Shown: positions 38,920-50,089 of the stretch, piece by piece
Layout of the letters: each line of letters starts with the position of its first letter
How positions within the stretch are numbered: the first letter of the stretch is position 1
NCBI GenBank assembly: GCA_031769625.1
Contig: JAUIMM010000519.1
Coordinates: 2,661,501-2,725,500 of the forward strand
Reading direction: 5' to 3'
Source of the DNA: Taudactylus pleione
Lineage: Eukaryota; Chordata; Amphibia; Anura; Myobatrachidae
DNA length: 64,000 bases
Made by a program: the position numbers and the translations under genes
The notes under the pieces: model-generated
Database searches by the model: none
What the model was told of the DNA's origin: nothing
What the model saw: only the letters and a program-made list of their open reading frames with translations

Positions 38920-40590
38920 AGTAATGCCGCAGCATGCAAATACATTCTAGCAAATGGTGAGCTTCCGAATTTGTGGTAACAGTCAGGGCCACCAAAGCCT
39001 AATATTTCTGGTAAACAAAGATGCATTTTGGTGCACCCTGGCAGAATTTCCACGCGCCAAAGGTGCGTGCACCCGATAAAGCAAAGGGGTATGGTCTCAT
39101 GGGAAAAGCCAGAATCATGAAAGCCGCCCGTAATTCCAATCATGCTGGGAACATGCCTAGTGCTCTTGAAGCTGCTGGGCGTGCTCCCAGTTCCTTTCTC
39201 CAGTCAATAGATGCCGCATACATGCGCATGGCATCTATTCACCATTCGCTCCCCCCCACCTGGGACACTTTCTCACCAAAATTGGGATGGTTGGAAGGTA
39301 TGCTAAAGGCGAGGGCTCAAAAGAAAGGAGCGTGGTCACACAATAATTTCCCAATTCAAACTACACCACACAGTAGCACAATCTTACTTACATTATACCG
39401 CACATAGTGCCCCTGATTCACATTACAACACATAGTAGTGTCCCTTATTCATGTTCTGACACACGGTAGTGCCCCTTTTACACAATGCCCACATTAGTGC
39501 CCTTTATACACAATTCCCACAGTAGTAGTGCCCCTAATACAATACCCACAGTAGCAGTGCCCCTAATACAATGCCCATAGTAGTAGTACCCCTTATACAA
39601 TGCCTACAGCAGTAGTGCCCCTTACACATAATGCTCACAGCAGTGGTACCCCTTATGCAGTGCCCCCACTAGTGGTGGCCCCAGTATTAATGCCCTCTGT
39701 AGTAGTGCCCCCAAAAGTAATGCTCCCTGTATTAGTACCCCCAGTAATAGTGCCCCCTGTAGTAAGCCCCCAATAATAGTGCCCCCAATAGTAATGCCCC
39801 TGTAATAGTGCCTCCAGTAGTAATGCCACCCTGTAACAGTGCCTTCAGTAGTAATGCCCCTGTAGTAATACCCCCAGTAGTAGTGCCCCCAATAGTAATG
39901 CCCCTGTAATCGTGCCCCAGTAGTACAGCCCCTGTAAAATTGCCCCCAGTAGTAAGACCCCTGTAATAGTGCCTCTAGTAATAATGCACCCTGTAGCAAT
40001 GCCCCCTGTAATAATGCCCCCTGTAACAGTGCCCCCTGTAATAATGCCCCCAATAGTAATGCCCCTGTAATTATGCCCCCTGTAAAAATGCTCCCATTAG
40101 TAATGCCCCCTGTAAAAGTGCCTCCAGTAGTAAGGCCCCTGCAATAGTGCCCCCTGTAGTAAGCCCCCAATAGTAATGCCCCTGTTATAGTTCCCCTAGT
40201 AGTAATGCCCCTGTAATAATGCCCCCAGTAGTAGTACCCCCAGTAGTAAGGCCCCTGTAATAGTGCCCCCTGTAAAAGTGCTGAGCACACACACCCAAAA
40301 AACCCCACAATACTTACCTTAAGCCCCGATCCTGCGTCTGCTGCTCCTCAGAACTATGGGAGAGACGTCATGATGTCTCTCCCATAGTGCCCATGGGGGG
40401 GAGCTGAAAGCCATCATGATGTCTCTCCCATAGTGCCCAGTGGGGGGTGCGGGAAGGTGTTTACCCACACTGGGGATTGAATTGTGGCCCGGTGGCTAAT
40501 CACAGCGCCCTCTGCTGGCTGGCGCTCTATGCACCTGCGTAGTAGGCTTAATGGGCGGGCCGGCCCTGGCAACAGTTTGGGACGGCCCTG
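38920..40590 (-). mobile_element. K element K4, second tandem copy with head
   Basis: Tail block (38,985-39,360), minisatellite TAGTGCCCCC/AGTAATGCCCC (39,440-40,285), minus-strand AAGGTAAGTA (40,311-40,320), and two GGGAGAGACATC/GACGTC-type palindromic blocks (40,356-40,385 and 40,409-40,436). The right end is GGGACGGCCCTG. The left TIR would be CAGGGCC at 37,530 or 38,984. No matching flanks found. Confidence 0.7.
40356..40385. promoter_or_regulatory. CRE-like palindrome of K4 head
   Basis: ATGGGAGAGACGTCATGATG + TCTCTCCCAT: 30-bp dyad with one ACGTCA half-site and one mismatch; part of it is repeated downstream at about 40,415-40,436. Confidence 0.45.
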
Positions 40591-40599
40591 TATCAGCAT

Positions 40600-40790
40600 A
40601 ATAATTCCTCAATGCACAAAGCAAGGTCCATCAAAGAATAGTTTGCAGAGTTTGTTGTGGAAGAACTGGACTGCTCTTTGGGATGAATTAGATCACCAAC
40701 TGCAAGTTAGACCTTATCGATCAACATCAACGCCCAACCTCACTAATGTGCCTGTGGTCCAATGCAAAAGGACATTAGAAAAAGACAGAA
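40600..40790 (+). pseudogene. Tc1/mariner transposase C-terminal fragment
   Basis: One plus-strand frame reads CTKQGPSKNSLQSL, then WDELDHQLQVRPYRSTSTPN and LTNVPVVQCKRT. This fits the Tc1 C-terminus (W-D-E-L-x-x-Q-L with the catalytic Glu, R-P-x-x-P-T-S, D-L-T-N). The S-P-D-L-N-P block before it is deleted. Remainder of the element absent; dead. Confidence 0.7.
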
Positions 40791-40799
40791 AAGAAACAA

Positions 40800-41505
40800 T
40801 CACATTATTAAACATGTAAAACCTTATAATGGGCTACCTCTGCAGCCACCACAGAGGCTGCATCTGACAGTTGTGTTCTCATCCATACCAGAACAATCTT
40901 CATGTTCTTCTGTTTCAGTTTCTGGTGCTTCTTCATCTTGCTACTTGCACCTCTTCCAGGTGAGTATTGGGTGCACAACATAGTTGTTGTTTGGGGCAGA
41001 AGACCTCACTTGTAACCTACTATGCGATCTATATTAAATAGATCACCCTGGCTGCAGACTTTTTCCTCTACTATTATCACTAACAAAGGAAGGTCTGAAT
41101 AGACAAGCTGAGTTTGTTAGTATGAGGGTGTCTGTAGGTGGGGTGTGTGCTTTGATCAGTGGGTAGGTGTGTTTGTAGTAGATCTGGGTATATGACCAAA
41201 AACTGCATCCATGAAATGTAGTGCTTTTATCTTTTGTGCTTTTCTCTAGTGTAATAAAGTACACAGGGGCGGAATCTATTAACCAATATACTTATCTTTT
41301 CACTTTAATGAATGATAGATGCACTAGTATTTAGAAGATACCGAGCATGCCATTGCATGCTTTTAAATTAACATGCTCCCATATAACATGAAAATGCCAC
41401 ATATTATGTGTGTTGGGAACAGGTAGTGCTGCTCACCAATGCTGGATGGCATGCTGGCTCCTCTGCATTCTTCCATTTTCTGTGATGTGGTGGGCTGGGA
41501 GAAAG
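40800..41505. other. Unassigned DNA
   Basis: No gene or repeat recognised. Confidence 0.4.
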
Positions 41506-41640
41506 GGACAGCCTGCAAACTACTTGCCATGATACAAGTGTATTCAAACACTGTTGACTACACTTGTATTGTGGCAAGTAGTTTGTAGACTGTCCATTGC
41601 GTAGTGACTACAGTATTTCAATACACTTGCATGGTGGCAA
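41506..41640. repeat. Inverted plus direct repeat (ACTTGCCATGATACAAGTG)
   Basis: Arms 41,506-41,540 and 41,562-41,595 fold as a hairpin (GGACAGCCTGCAAAC / GTTTGTAGACTGTCC). A third copy in direct orientation follows (41,620-41,652). Confidence 0.7.
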
Positions 41641-41804
41641 GTAATTTATATGATGTTCCTTGTAATTCACTACAGTGCAGGTATAATGTTCCTCGGAGCA
41701 TGACGCAGTCTACTGGTCAATCGCAATCAACATATAAATAGGACACGTTATATTTATTACACACCTGGTTCACCTCAAAGGGCACCAAGAGTGGGTGAGA
41801 GGAG

Positions 41805-42501
41805 CAGGGCTGCCACCAGAAATTGTGGGGCCCGGTACTAATAAAATAGGCAGGGCCCCCCTTGGGAGAGAGCTTAGGGTGGGGAAGGCTGAACTTATTG
41901 GGGGGGGCAGGGTAGGAAGGGGTTTAGTAGGGGGGAGGCACAGGGGAGGGAGGGCTGTTAGGAGTAGGGGAGAGGCAGAGGGCAGGGGAGGCTGTCTGGA
42001 CTTGGGGGGGGGGGTGGACGAGCAGTGAAAGGAGGACTTATGTACTTACCTATTTACTGGTCCAGAGAGAGCGGGGCCTGGGTTGCAGGGCCGCAGCAGT
42101 GCAGTTATGCAGGGGCAGCCAGCTTGAAAGCGTCGGTGTCGGTGGCACTTCAAATATGGCACTGACCGCGAGCCAATCACAGCTCGCGGACCAGCAGCCA
42201 ATCAGGAGCGGCAGCTGCTGATTGGCTGCTCGCGGGACAACCAATCAGGACCAGTCGCTCCTGATTGGTTGTCGTTCTGCAAGCAACCAATCAGGAGCGG
42301 CGGCTCCTGATTGGCTGCCATTCTGCAAGCTTTAATTGGCTCGCGGCTGGCAACTTATTTGGAATGCTGCCTGCGCAGCGCTAGGTCTTCTCCCTGGCTT
42401 CCCATAGAATAGTGACCAATCCATTAATTTCGACATCCGGGCCCCCTCTCTCTCCGGGCCCGGGACTACAGGCCCGGCAGTCCCCCCTGCTGGCGGCCCT
42501 G
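41805..42501 (+). mobile_element. hAT-like element R with CCAAT cluster
   Basis: 697 bp, ends CAGGGCTGCCACCAGAAAT.. and ..GCTGGCGGCCCTG, flanked by the perfect 8-bp duplication GAGAGGAG (41,797-41,804; 42,502-42,509). G-rich left part (41,870-42,030), then a block with eight CCAAT/ATTGG motifs (42,172-42,342) arranged as inverted pairs. Non-coding. Confidence 0.85.
42172..42342. promoter_or_regulatory. Eight-site CCAAT/ATTGG cluster
   Basis: GCCAATCAC, GCCAATCAGG, TGATTGGCTG, ACCAATCAGG, TGATTGGTTG, ACCAATCAGG, TGATTGGCTG and AATTGGCTCG. Pairs face each other as AACCAATCAGGAGCG / CGCTCCTGATTGGTT-type palindromes. Such sites would bind NF-Y; function is inference. Confidence 0.5.
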
Positions 42502-42720
42502 GAGAGGAGTACTAAATACCCGGGTCCGGGGCTTGATGGAGAGGCCCGACAGGGAGCCCAGGACCACTCCCCCTCTCACTTGTCAGCAGCAGCCTTTCTC
42601 CCCAGCATGCTGGCCACCAGTAGCAGTCCCTGCCACCTGCATTATGTGGGGGGGTGGGCTATCACACTGATCCACTTTAAAAGCTACAGCAGTGCAGAGT
42701 TGAACATAATTCCGCTTGTC

Positions 42721-42985
42721 AGGTATAACCTGCATTTTTTTCCATACAGGTGATGCCGAGTCATATACAAATCAGCAGTATCTACACGCGAGTAGGCGTA
42801 ACTGGGTCTATAATGGGGCATTGTCACAAAGTCAAAGTTTTTATTTTTATTTTTACTGATATTCTAAATTGATATTAAATGTAGTTTTATAGGATCCTAT
42901 GTTATCATAACCAATAAAGTGTTAAACGTAAATGTAATTCATAGTCCTTAAAGAACAACGTGGCAATAATATTCAATAAACATAA
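42721..42985. other. Unassigned AT-rich DNA
   Basis: Nothing recognised. Confidence 0.35.
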
Positions 42986-42989
42986 GACC

Positions 42990-43225
42990 ACTTCATTTCT
43001 AACACTCATAATTCATTCATCCTTTAAACAGTTCTGTGCTCAAGTGCAAATATTTGCATTCATACCAGTGGCTGTTAATTTGCCAAGCACCATATTGAAA
43101 GCTGTTGAACGGCCGGTAGATTACAGTTACTCCTTTTGCATTGCCTTGATCTACATTACTCCTCTTCTTCTTCAAAGAAGCTAATAAGGTTAGTCTGGCA
43201 TGACCTTTACTACAGCACATAAAGC
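42990..43225. other. Candidate conserved non-coding sequence
   Basis: Repeat-free; contains GTGCAAATATTTGCATTCAT (POU octamer-type, dyad), GGCTGTTAATTTGCC and CTTTTGCATTGCC. No coding signal. Low confidence. Confidence 0.2.
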
Positions 43226-43586
43226 CATCATTTTATACTTCAACTTATTCATACAGATCTTAAGTCATTTTACATTCAAAAAGCTTCTGCTCTGCTGACT
43301 TTTGGTCTTGCAGTGAATTAGTATTAAGTTCTGATTGCCATATTGGGTCATGTAAGTTTGAATAATGTTGGTAATACATTGTTTTAGAGTTTGTTCTTTG
43401 AGTTAACCCACACTGCCTGAGAAAATCATTTCAATAGAGTAACTAAACCTCTTTACTATATTTTTCTTTTTAGAATTTTTCCCAAAAGAATAAAAATAAT
43501 GTACAATAAGTTGCAAGGGTATACGACTTACAATATGTGCTAAATATGTACACATACGCAAGAGACCCTTGTCTGAGTCTTTGATT
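43226..43586. other. Unassigned AT-rich DNA
   Basis: Nothing recognised. Confidence 0.35.
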
Positions 43587-43594
43587 GTTAGAAG

Positions 43595-44439
43595 TAGAGA
43601 TGTGCGCGGACTCCCATGTTTTGGTTTTGGCAAAACCATCCTCGTTTTTTTAGATCGGATTTATTTTTGATTTTGTATTTCTTTAACCACTTGCCTGGCA
43701 TGGACGTAATTTTCTGTCCACACCAGGCAGTTCTTTATCTGCACTGGACGTAAAATTTCGCCAGACCGATAAATGTGAGGGCAGCTGCAGGAAGAGAATC
43801 TTCCCGCAGCTGCTGCTCTCAGAGGGACCTTCCGGTCCCTCTGCTTGTCAGCACCCTCTCCCCTCTGTCTGCTGTGCTGCCGATCACTGCTGATCGGTCA
43901 GCAAAGCAGGACCCCCTACCCAGTGCCTGGAAAACTGAGCACCTGCAGGGGAAAAGTAAGTTTTACCTCCCCCCTAATGCGCCTGACATACTTTCTTGTA
44001 TCCGGTCTGTAATTGAACGTTGTGATGGTCGCAATGTTTCCGATGTTCCGATGGTGCTTCCAATGTTCAGTTATTTTAAAAACCTATTTTTTTTTTACAA
44101 ATCTTTTATCAAACCATTTTGGATAAGTTAAAATGGATATTCTTCACCTAATTCATTCATAAAAAAACGACAATTTTGGAGCGGTTTTTGGAAAAAAATC
44201 ATCAGTTACGTGGTTAAAATTGATAAAAACAGCTAAATAATGCCATTTGGACCTGTTTACATGCAATCCAAAACCCAAGTTCCGGTTTTAAAATCCGAGT
44301 TCTGTACTTACAGCAGACCTGAGTCAGGACTCGGTTCTACACGGAACCCCAAAAGTGATTTGAGCTGGGAATCAATTCAACTCGGAATCCCAAAGTTCTG
44401 GTGTATTCGGTTTTCAGGAAAACGGACCACACATCCCTA
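43595..44439. mobile_element. hAT-derived MITE with nested TTTAACCAC element
   Basis: Ends TAGAGATGTGCGCGGACTCC.. and ..GGACCACACATCCCTA, flanks GTTAGAAG / GTTAAAAG (7/8). Left keeps GTTTTGGCAAAACCATCC, right keeps CCAAAACCCAAGTTCCGG, GAGTCAGGACTCGG. The flank is followed by another TAGAGACG (44,448), so the duplication may be partly repeat context. Non-coding. Confidence 0.65.
43682..44218. mobile_element. MITE with TTTAACCAC/GTGGTTAAA ends
   Basis: Starts TTTAACCACTTGCCTGGCATGG and ends TACGTGGTTAAA. The interior includes CTGCCGATCACTGCTGATCGGTCAGC and Ser/Pro-type short frames without meaning. Left end matches 11,755. Nested in the hAT MITE. Confidence 0.65.
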
Positions 44440-44447
44440 GTTAAAAG

Positions 44448-45508
44448 TAGAGACGTATATTGATTCTTGAACTGATTTGACAAATCGGATCTGAAATTCA
44501 AAAAAACTAAGCTAAATTTAAAAAATTCTAAAAGGTTTAACCATGTTCTAGTCGGTTTGTACACATGTTCGAGCCATTTCACACATACTGTATTCACATT
44601 CAGGCTACAGTTTATTCAGTAGGTGTTTTTAAAAAAAAAAAGCAAATGGTGATTAAAAAAAAAACGTAACTTTTTTTTGTTAATTAAAAATATATAATTT
44701 AGATTTTGTGAGTATTTGACTTTCACTGACATTCAACTAGTGATTTCAAATATAAATGTACAATTTTCTTTTAAGCAACAAATCAATTTGGTCACAAAAA
44801 CAGCTACAGGTGCATTAATCATCCGGCACATTGCTTATAATACTGCTATATTAGTGAATAACATTAGTGCATTAAGTGTTAGGGCTTTGACACTGGTAGT
44901 GAACAAAGAGAGGATCCCAGGTCACAAAGTTTGTGCCCCCTTGCTGTAAATCATTAATAGCAGGCTGAAATGAAAAAAAAAAGGAAACATTGTAGCTAAC
45001 AAGACTTTTCTTAGAGCCTGCCACAGTGATTTATACTGTAACTAGCTGCAGTACCCGTCCCCGCTCGGGTGGAAGTCAGTGATCTGGCTCTCCCTAGGCA
45101 GCCAGCTCCCTCGCTCAGGGCTGCACACTGGTGATCTCTGCCACATGGATACCATCTCCCTTGTACTGAGCTGCGCCTCCTGCACAGGAATCACCTCTAG
45201 GGACTTGTACTGAGACAGCCCTCTGTTCTCTTCAGTGACTGCCCTCCGGTATTCTCATCACTGAGAACAGTACTGAAGCCTCTCCCAAAAGCTCCTATTT
45301 AAAAAGAATAGGGCTGAAAATAATTTAGACTTGCTGCAGAGCCCTGCCCACAGCCCCCTGACAACCGATCGTGATGATCCTGAGCCTAAAACCTGCCTGG
45401 GGAAAGTACCTACACTATGGTGCAAACCCCATTACAATTGGTGAACTTCAGTGGTTCTGGAGTTTATTGCAATCAGACAAACAAACAAACAGAAATTCTC
45501 AAGATTAT
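44448..45508. other. Unassigned DNA
   Basis: Includes a low-complexity A/T stretch (44,620-44,700) and, at about 45,040, AACTAGCTGCAGTACCCGTC, which resembles the start of dispersed 'TACCCG' repeats found in many animals. No gene. Confidence 0.4.
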
Positions 45509-46423
45509 GGGCGGGATGTACTAAAGGAAACATGCGATAAAAACCCTGTTTTCTGGGTTTTTACCGCACTTCCATATGTACTAAGCCCTGGCCACTCTTT
45601 TTCTGGCACGGAGGCATGGGCACAGAGACTGGGGGGAGCGGGTATGGTTTACCCGGGCTTGCTAGAGGCGCCCGGGTCTGGCATCGCCCCCCCCCTCCCT
45701 TACAGCAGCTCAGCACATAGCTTGTGCTGGGCTGCAGTGTGAGACTGCTCACGGCTGCTGCAGCAGCCGGAGCAGTTTCCTATGGTTGTGGGGGGGAGCG
45801 ATCACACTGATCGCGCACCCCCCTCTGCTTAGTGCCGGGCTGGGGGGCTTACAGCACCCCCCTTCACCTACGCGGTGCTGCAAAATGATATTTTTTCTAA
45901 TTTTTTTTCAAGGTAACATGGCCACACCTCCCATGATTAGGCCACGCCCCCTCCTTTACCCGGGCCCAGCTCTCTACGGCCCTGCACGGAGTGTAACACC
46001 AGAAAAACCTGGCATTACCCTATAGAAGCCTATGGGCTTCTTACCGCACCCCGCTCCCGACGGTTCGCCACCTCCCCAATGTCGCCCAGCGCTTGCCCAC
46101 ACTCACCTGCACACCATTGTCGCCGGCCTGCACTCCTCCTTGGTCATCCACCTCCTCCTCCTCCTAATCTTCTTCCGGGTGCAGGGAGGAGGAGGAGGAG
46201 CCAGGGGCTTCCTGCACATGTGACCAGAAGGAAGCTCCCGGGGCTTGGAGGGGACGGGGTCCCTCGAAGACCCCGTCACCCGGCGTTGGCTATTTCGCAA
46301 AAGGACAGCTCTTATCTCAAGACATGTCCTTTGCAATACTAATCGCGTATGTTAGTACATATGCGATTAGTAAGGTCGCGGTGACTGGCGGAATGGTCAC
46401 CGCAACCTTAGTACATCCCGCCC
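45509..46423. mobile_element. TIR element N (GGGCGGGATGTACTAA)
   Basis: Left GGGCGGGATGTACTAAAGG, right CCTTAGTACATCCCGCCC; flanks TAT/AAT (3-bp class). Contains the nested J3 element, a CTCCTCCTCCTCCT..AGGAGGAGGAGGAG hairpin (46,152-46,202) and a GGACGGGGTCCC/GACCCCGTC block. Without J3 it is about 537 bp. Confidence 0.75.
45615..45984 (+). mobile_element. J-family element J3 (in N)
   Basis: Starts CATGGGCACAGAGACTGG, ends TCTCTACGGCCCTG, flanked by CACGGAGG / CACGGAGT (45,607-45,614; 45,985-45,992; 7/8). Interior: GCGATCACACTGATCGCGC, ACCTCCCATGATTAGGCCACGCC. Confidence 0.8.
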
Positions 46424-46960
46424 AATATAAGATAAAAAAAAACATTGGATTGCTGATTTTTTTTTTAGATAGTTGTGATTTTATGGACATGTACAGTAAG
46501 GCGCATATTCATCTAACCTATTGTAACAAGCACAAAACAGAGCCATCAAAATGGGGATTTAAAGGATTTTCCCGGCTTAATAACATATATTTTAGCATGC
46601 CATAATGTGTAATAATGTCAATAGACAATCTAATGAATAATAACAATAAGCAAACATAATTGACGAACGCCATAAAATTTAAGCTCATATAACAAATCCA
46701 AATGACTAACACCACCACTGTGAACATTAATGAATCAATATGTGTATACGTAAGCCATCAATTGTTTTTTAATTTGAAATTAATAGAAACATTTACAGTG
46801 CCTAAAATATCACAACAATTAAAACTAAAGCACGAATCAGCTGCGCGGGTTCCTATCGATATTAGCAACACGAGAAATAAATAACACAAGGACGGTGAGA
46901 AGAAAAAAGATCTAATGTACAAAACGTGACTTCAGACCTGGCGATATGGACAATGTGATA
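46424..46960. other. Unassigned AT-rich DNA
   Basis: Nothing recognised. Confidence 0.35.
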
Positions 46961-46964
46961 GGTC

Positions 46965-47115
46965 GTTGCCTCTTGGGGTGTTGATATTCATATTGTTGAC
47001 AGTTATTATGTCAACATGACAGTTATGACGGTGACAAAGTTAAAATGTCGACAGGCAACATGTCAACATTCCCAGAATGTCTACATATGAAATGCTGATA
47101 TTGTGCATGGTATGG
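46965..47115. repeat. GTCGACA-rich interspersed repeat
   Basis: TGTTGACAGTTATTATGTCAAC, AAATGTCGACAGGCAACATG and GTCAACATTCCCAG: same type as 3726-3920. Confidence 0.45.
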
Positions 47116-47338
47116 GCCTGTTGTTTCAAATAGCAATGAAAATGACTGGGGAATATGGGCAAACGTAGCCATCCGGACGGGTGCTATAACCATGGTGTAA
47201 TTTGCACATGGATGATGATGACTTTGAGACCACACCCATATTTGCAAACTCACTAAAAATGCTGCAACGTTTTTTTTCTTAAACATCACTTTACACTGCC
47301 GTGCATGCTTTACATAGATGAAGAATTCATCGTATTCA

Positions 47339-48440
47339 GGGCCTGATTCAGCATGGATCGCAATTGCAACTGCATACGCAGATCGGTCGATGGTGCGTAC
47401 TGCGCAATACATATGCACCGCAGTGCGCCTGCGCATGATAGCATTACGGTTGTGATCATGTACATAGATGCAAAGTCATCGCAGAGTGAGTGACGGGACA
47501 TCAGCGTTTGGGGGGTGGTGACGGGGGAGTGGTCGGAGAAACACAGGCGTGCCTGTCCGTTTGAACACTGGGCCTGATTCAGAGTAGCTCGTAAGCGGCC
47601 CCTCGTTCGTTCTGAGTGATGTTCGCACAACTGCGCATGCGTATGGGTCGTAATGCACATGTGCAAACCAGTCATTGCGGTCGGAAATCGAGCGCTCGCA
47701 AAACAGCGAGGGGCTGCTAATTTGATTGACAGAATGTACCGTTTGTGGGTGGTAACAGGGGAAGGTGCTTGAAAACGGGGGAGTGGAGATCTGAACGCAG
47801 GCGTGCCAAACGGTCAAAAGGGCGTTTAATGGGAGTGCATAATTAGTAAAGGAGCGTCATCGACCACGTCACTTGGTTGTCTTTTATTGTGAAAAACCTA
47901 CCACAAGCACTGCGAGCAGTTCAGATGCCGTTCGATGTACCCGATTAATCAAATAAATACCGGAGATGACGTGTGATGCGAACGTCAAAGGGGCGTCTTT
48001 ACAAAATAGCGTGCGCATTTTTCGTTCAGACATAGAGGCGTCAACAAAGCGCAATGAGCGAGCGCACAATTTAAATAGCCGGCCCCTTTTTTTGAACAAC
48101 CGTCCGCATATAGCGTCCGGGTCTGAATCAGGCCCACTGTTTCCTGGGCGTGCATAAATTAGCCACTGAGACGGCATATGCAGCTTGTGTGCTCACTGCG
48201 TGCGACAAGGTTAGCAATTTCTGAGACAGGTCAGACCTGCTGTAATTCTGCGTGAGGGACTGATGTTACTCGATGTTCCCGATGTATACACAGGATTGCG
48301 AGGTCTTACGGATGTGAGAAAGCGGTAGTGGGCGTCTCTATGCTGGCTGAGCGGCTGCAAACATTAGCAAAATTTTGCAGCAGATCTGAGTAAGTAATCG
48401 CATCTGCGATCGCAATAGCGATTTGTAATGAATCAGGCCC
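47339..48440. mobile_element. MITE family C, copy C2, containing a nested MITE B
   Basis: Ends GGGCCTGATTCAGCATGGATCG.. and ..GCGATTTGTAATGAATCAGGCCC; perfect 3-bp duplication TCA (47,336-47,338; 48,441-48,443). After removal of B4 the interior follows C1. Confidence 0.85.
47570..48135. mobile_element. MITE family B, copy B4 (nested in C2)
   Basis: Ends GGGCCTGATTCAGAGTAGCTCG.. and ..GGTCTGAATCAGGCCC; perfect duplication ACT (47,567-47,569; 48,136-48,138). C1 shows the uninterrupted site (TTGAACGCTGTTGCATGGGC). Confidence 0.9.
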
Positions 48441-48443
48441 TCA

Positions 48444-49013
48444 GTTGGGAAAGTGTAAGCCTGCAGATTCATATGTTTTTAGGTATTGTCACTAACAAAA
48501 ATAAAAATTCGCTCATTGCATCTACTTCAATTTGCATTGCAGGCGCTCAGTTCCACTTGGGTACTTCTTATCTGCTCTATCCGTCCATTAACTGTGCTGT
48601 GCTTCCATTGTGTACTGTGGTTTTTAGCATTTGTAGTCCTTGCAGCGAAATACCACCTGCAGAATTAGAGGTGTCGCAGCTACAGGCTTGCAAACTGCAA
48701 ACATTTTTGGGACACATTTTACTACTCTGTGTGTGGCCAACTCTGAATGAGGCTCTAAATGTGAATGTTATAATACCAATTAAGATGTAAAAAACATTCT
48801 ATTAATCCAGTGTATGAAGGTCAGCCCTTGTATCTGATTTCCCTAATCCACTATATACTGTAAGGGAAAAATATCTACCACACATCTGGTATTCTGTAAC
48901 AGATCATCTCCCTGCATGTTTCATGTTCATCTGTTGTTAAATGAGAAAACCAAATTAAAGGTTTGATAGATATATAAATTTGCGATTTGCGTTAACGAAA
49001 CTACTCTTGGAAC
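48444..49013. other. Unassigned DNA
   Basis: Contains a TGCAGCGAAATACCACCTGC-type block of repeat appearance; no element defined. Confidence 0.35.
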
Positions 49014-49016
49014 ACA

Positions 49017-49614
49017 GGGCCTGATTCAGAGCCGGACGCTATTTGCGCTCGCTCGTTCAGAAAAAGGGGCCGGTTATTTAAATTGAGCGCTCGCTCTTTG
49101 CGGTCTGTTGACGCCCCTCTATGTCTGAGCGAGCGAATGAAACATTCGCTCGCTATTTTGTAAAGACGCCACTTTGCCGTTCGCATCCTACGTCATCTCC
49201 GCTATTTATTTGATTAATCGAGTACATCGAAAGGCATCTGAACTGCTCGCAGTGCTTGTGGTAGGATTTTCCTACCGCAATCATGCGAACAGTTCAGGCT
49301 AAGAAACAACCAAGTGACGTGGTCGATGACGCTGCTTTGTTAATTATGCACACCCTTAAAATGCCCGTTTTGACCGTTTGGCACGCCTGCGTTCGGATCA
49401 CCACTCCCCGTTTTCAAGCACCTTCCCGATACCACCCACAAACGCCTCATCCTGTCACTCAAGTTAGCAGGCACTCGCTATTTTGCGAGCGCTCGATTTT
49501 CGACCGCAATGACTGGTTGGCGCATGCGCATTACGACCCATACGCATGCGCAGATGTGCGAACATCGCTCAGAGCGAACGAGCGGCCGCTTACGAGCGGC
49601 TCTGAATCAGGCCC
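49017..49614. mobile_element. MITE family B, copy B5
   Basis: Ends GGGCCTGATTCAGAGCCGGACG.. and ..GCGGCTCTGAATCAGGCCC; perfect duplication ACA (49,014-49,016; 49,615-49,617). Orientation opposite to B4. Contains GCATGCGCATTACGACCCAT and AATAGCGAG modules. Confidence 0.9.
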
Positions 49615-49617
49615 ACA

Positions 49618-50088
49618 GTGTTTACATGACGTTAGTTAAGTGCTGTAGTCATTAGTCGAGGTTACGAGAGTCATTCTGTCTTTGTGCTGACTGTGATAAG
49701 GTCACCTACTGTTGCTGATATATTTTTAAAAATCTTACACCTGCAGGTAATGTAAATTATAACAAAACAAACACTCAAAAAATCAGTCTGATAATAAGCT
49801 CCTGAAATAAAATAAAAAACATGATATCATACAGTATATCAGGGTATTACCTTGAGATGCTGCACAAGTTACTATGTATTCATTATGTTAGATAGGAGGG
49901 GTTTGTAAAACTGCAGAGGGGCAAGATTTAGGACATCAATTAAAGTGTTATGAGAAATATATAATGATGACACTCAGCTATGTAATCTGTAACTTATTGC
50001 TCTTTGTCTAAGGGTGTATACCTGTACACACTACAGACAGTCAGCTCTAGCGATAATATCACACTTATAATATCACAGCCTGTTAGAT
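49618..50088. other. Unassigned AT-rich DNA
   Basis: Nothing recognised. Confidence 0.35.
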
Positions 50089-50089
50089 G

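Larger units (their letters stand above)
41771..42720 (+). mobile_element. J-family element J4, split by a nested hAT-like insertion
   Basis: Left part GGGCACCAAGAGTGGGTGAG (about 41,780-41,804) and right part TACTAAATACCCGGGTCCGG..GGTGGGCTATCACACTGATC (42,510-42,670) join to the J pattern of 31,862 (CATCGAGAGG..TACTAATTACCCGGGTCTGG). Right TIR not seen. Confidence 0.6.

Noticed and set aside
39622..40308. 228-codon minus-strand frame, the longest of the window
   Set aside because: It is a translation of the GGGGCATTACTA-type array (LLQGALL repeats) with no conserved frame between array copies.
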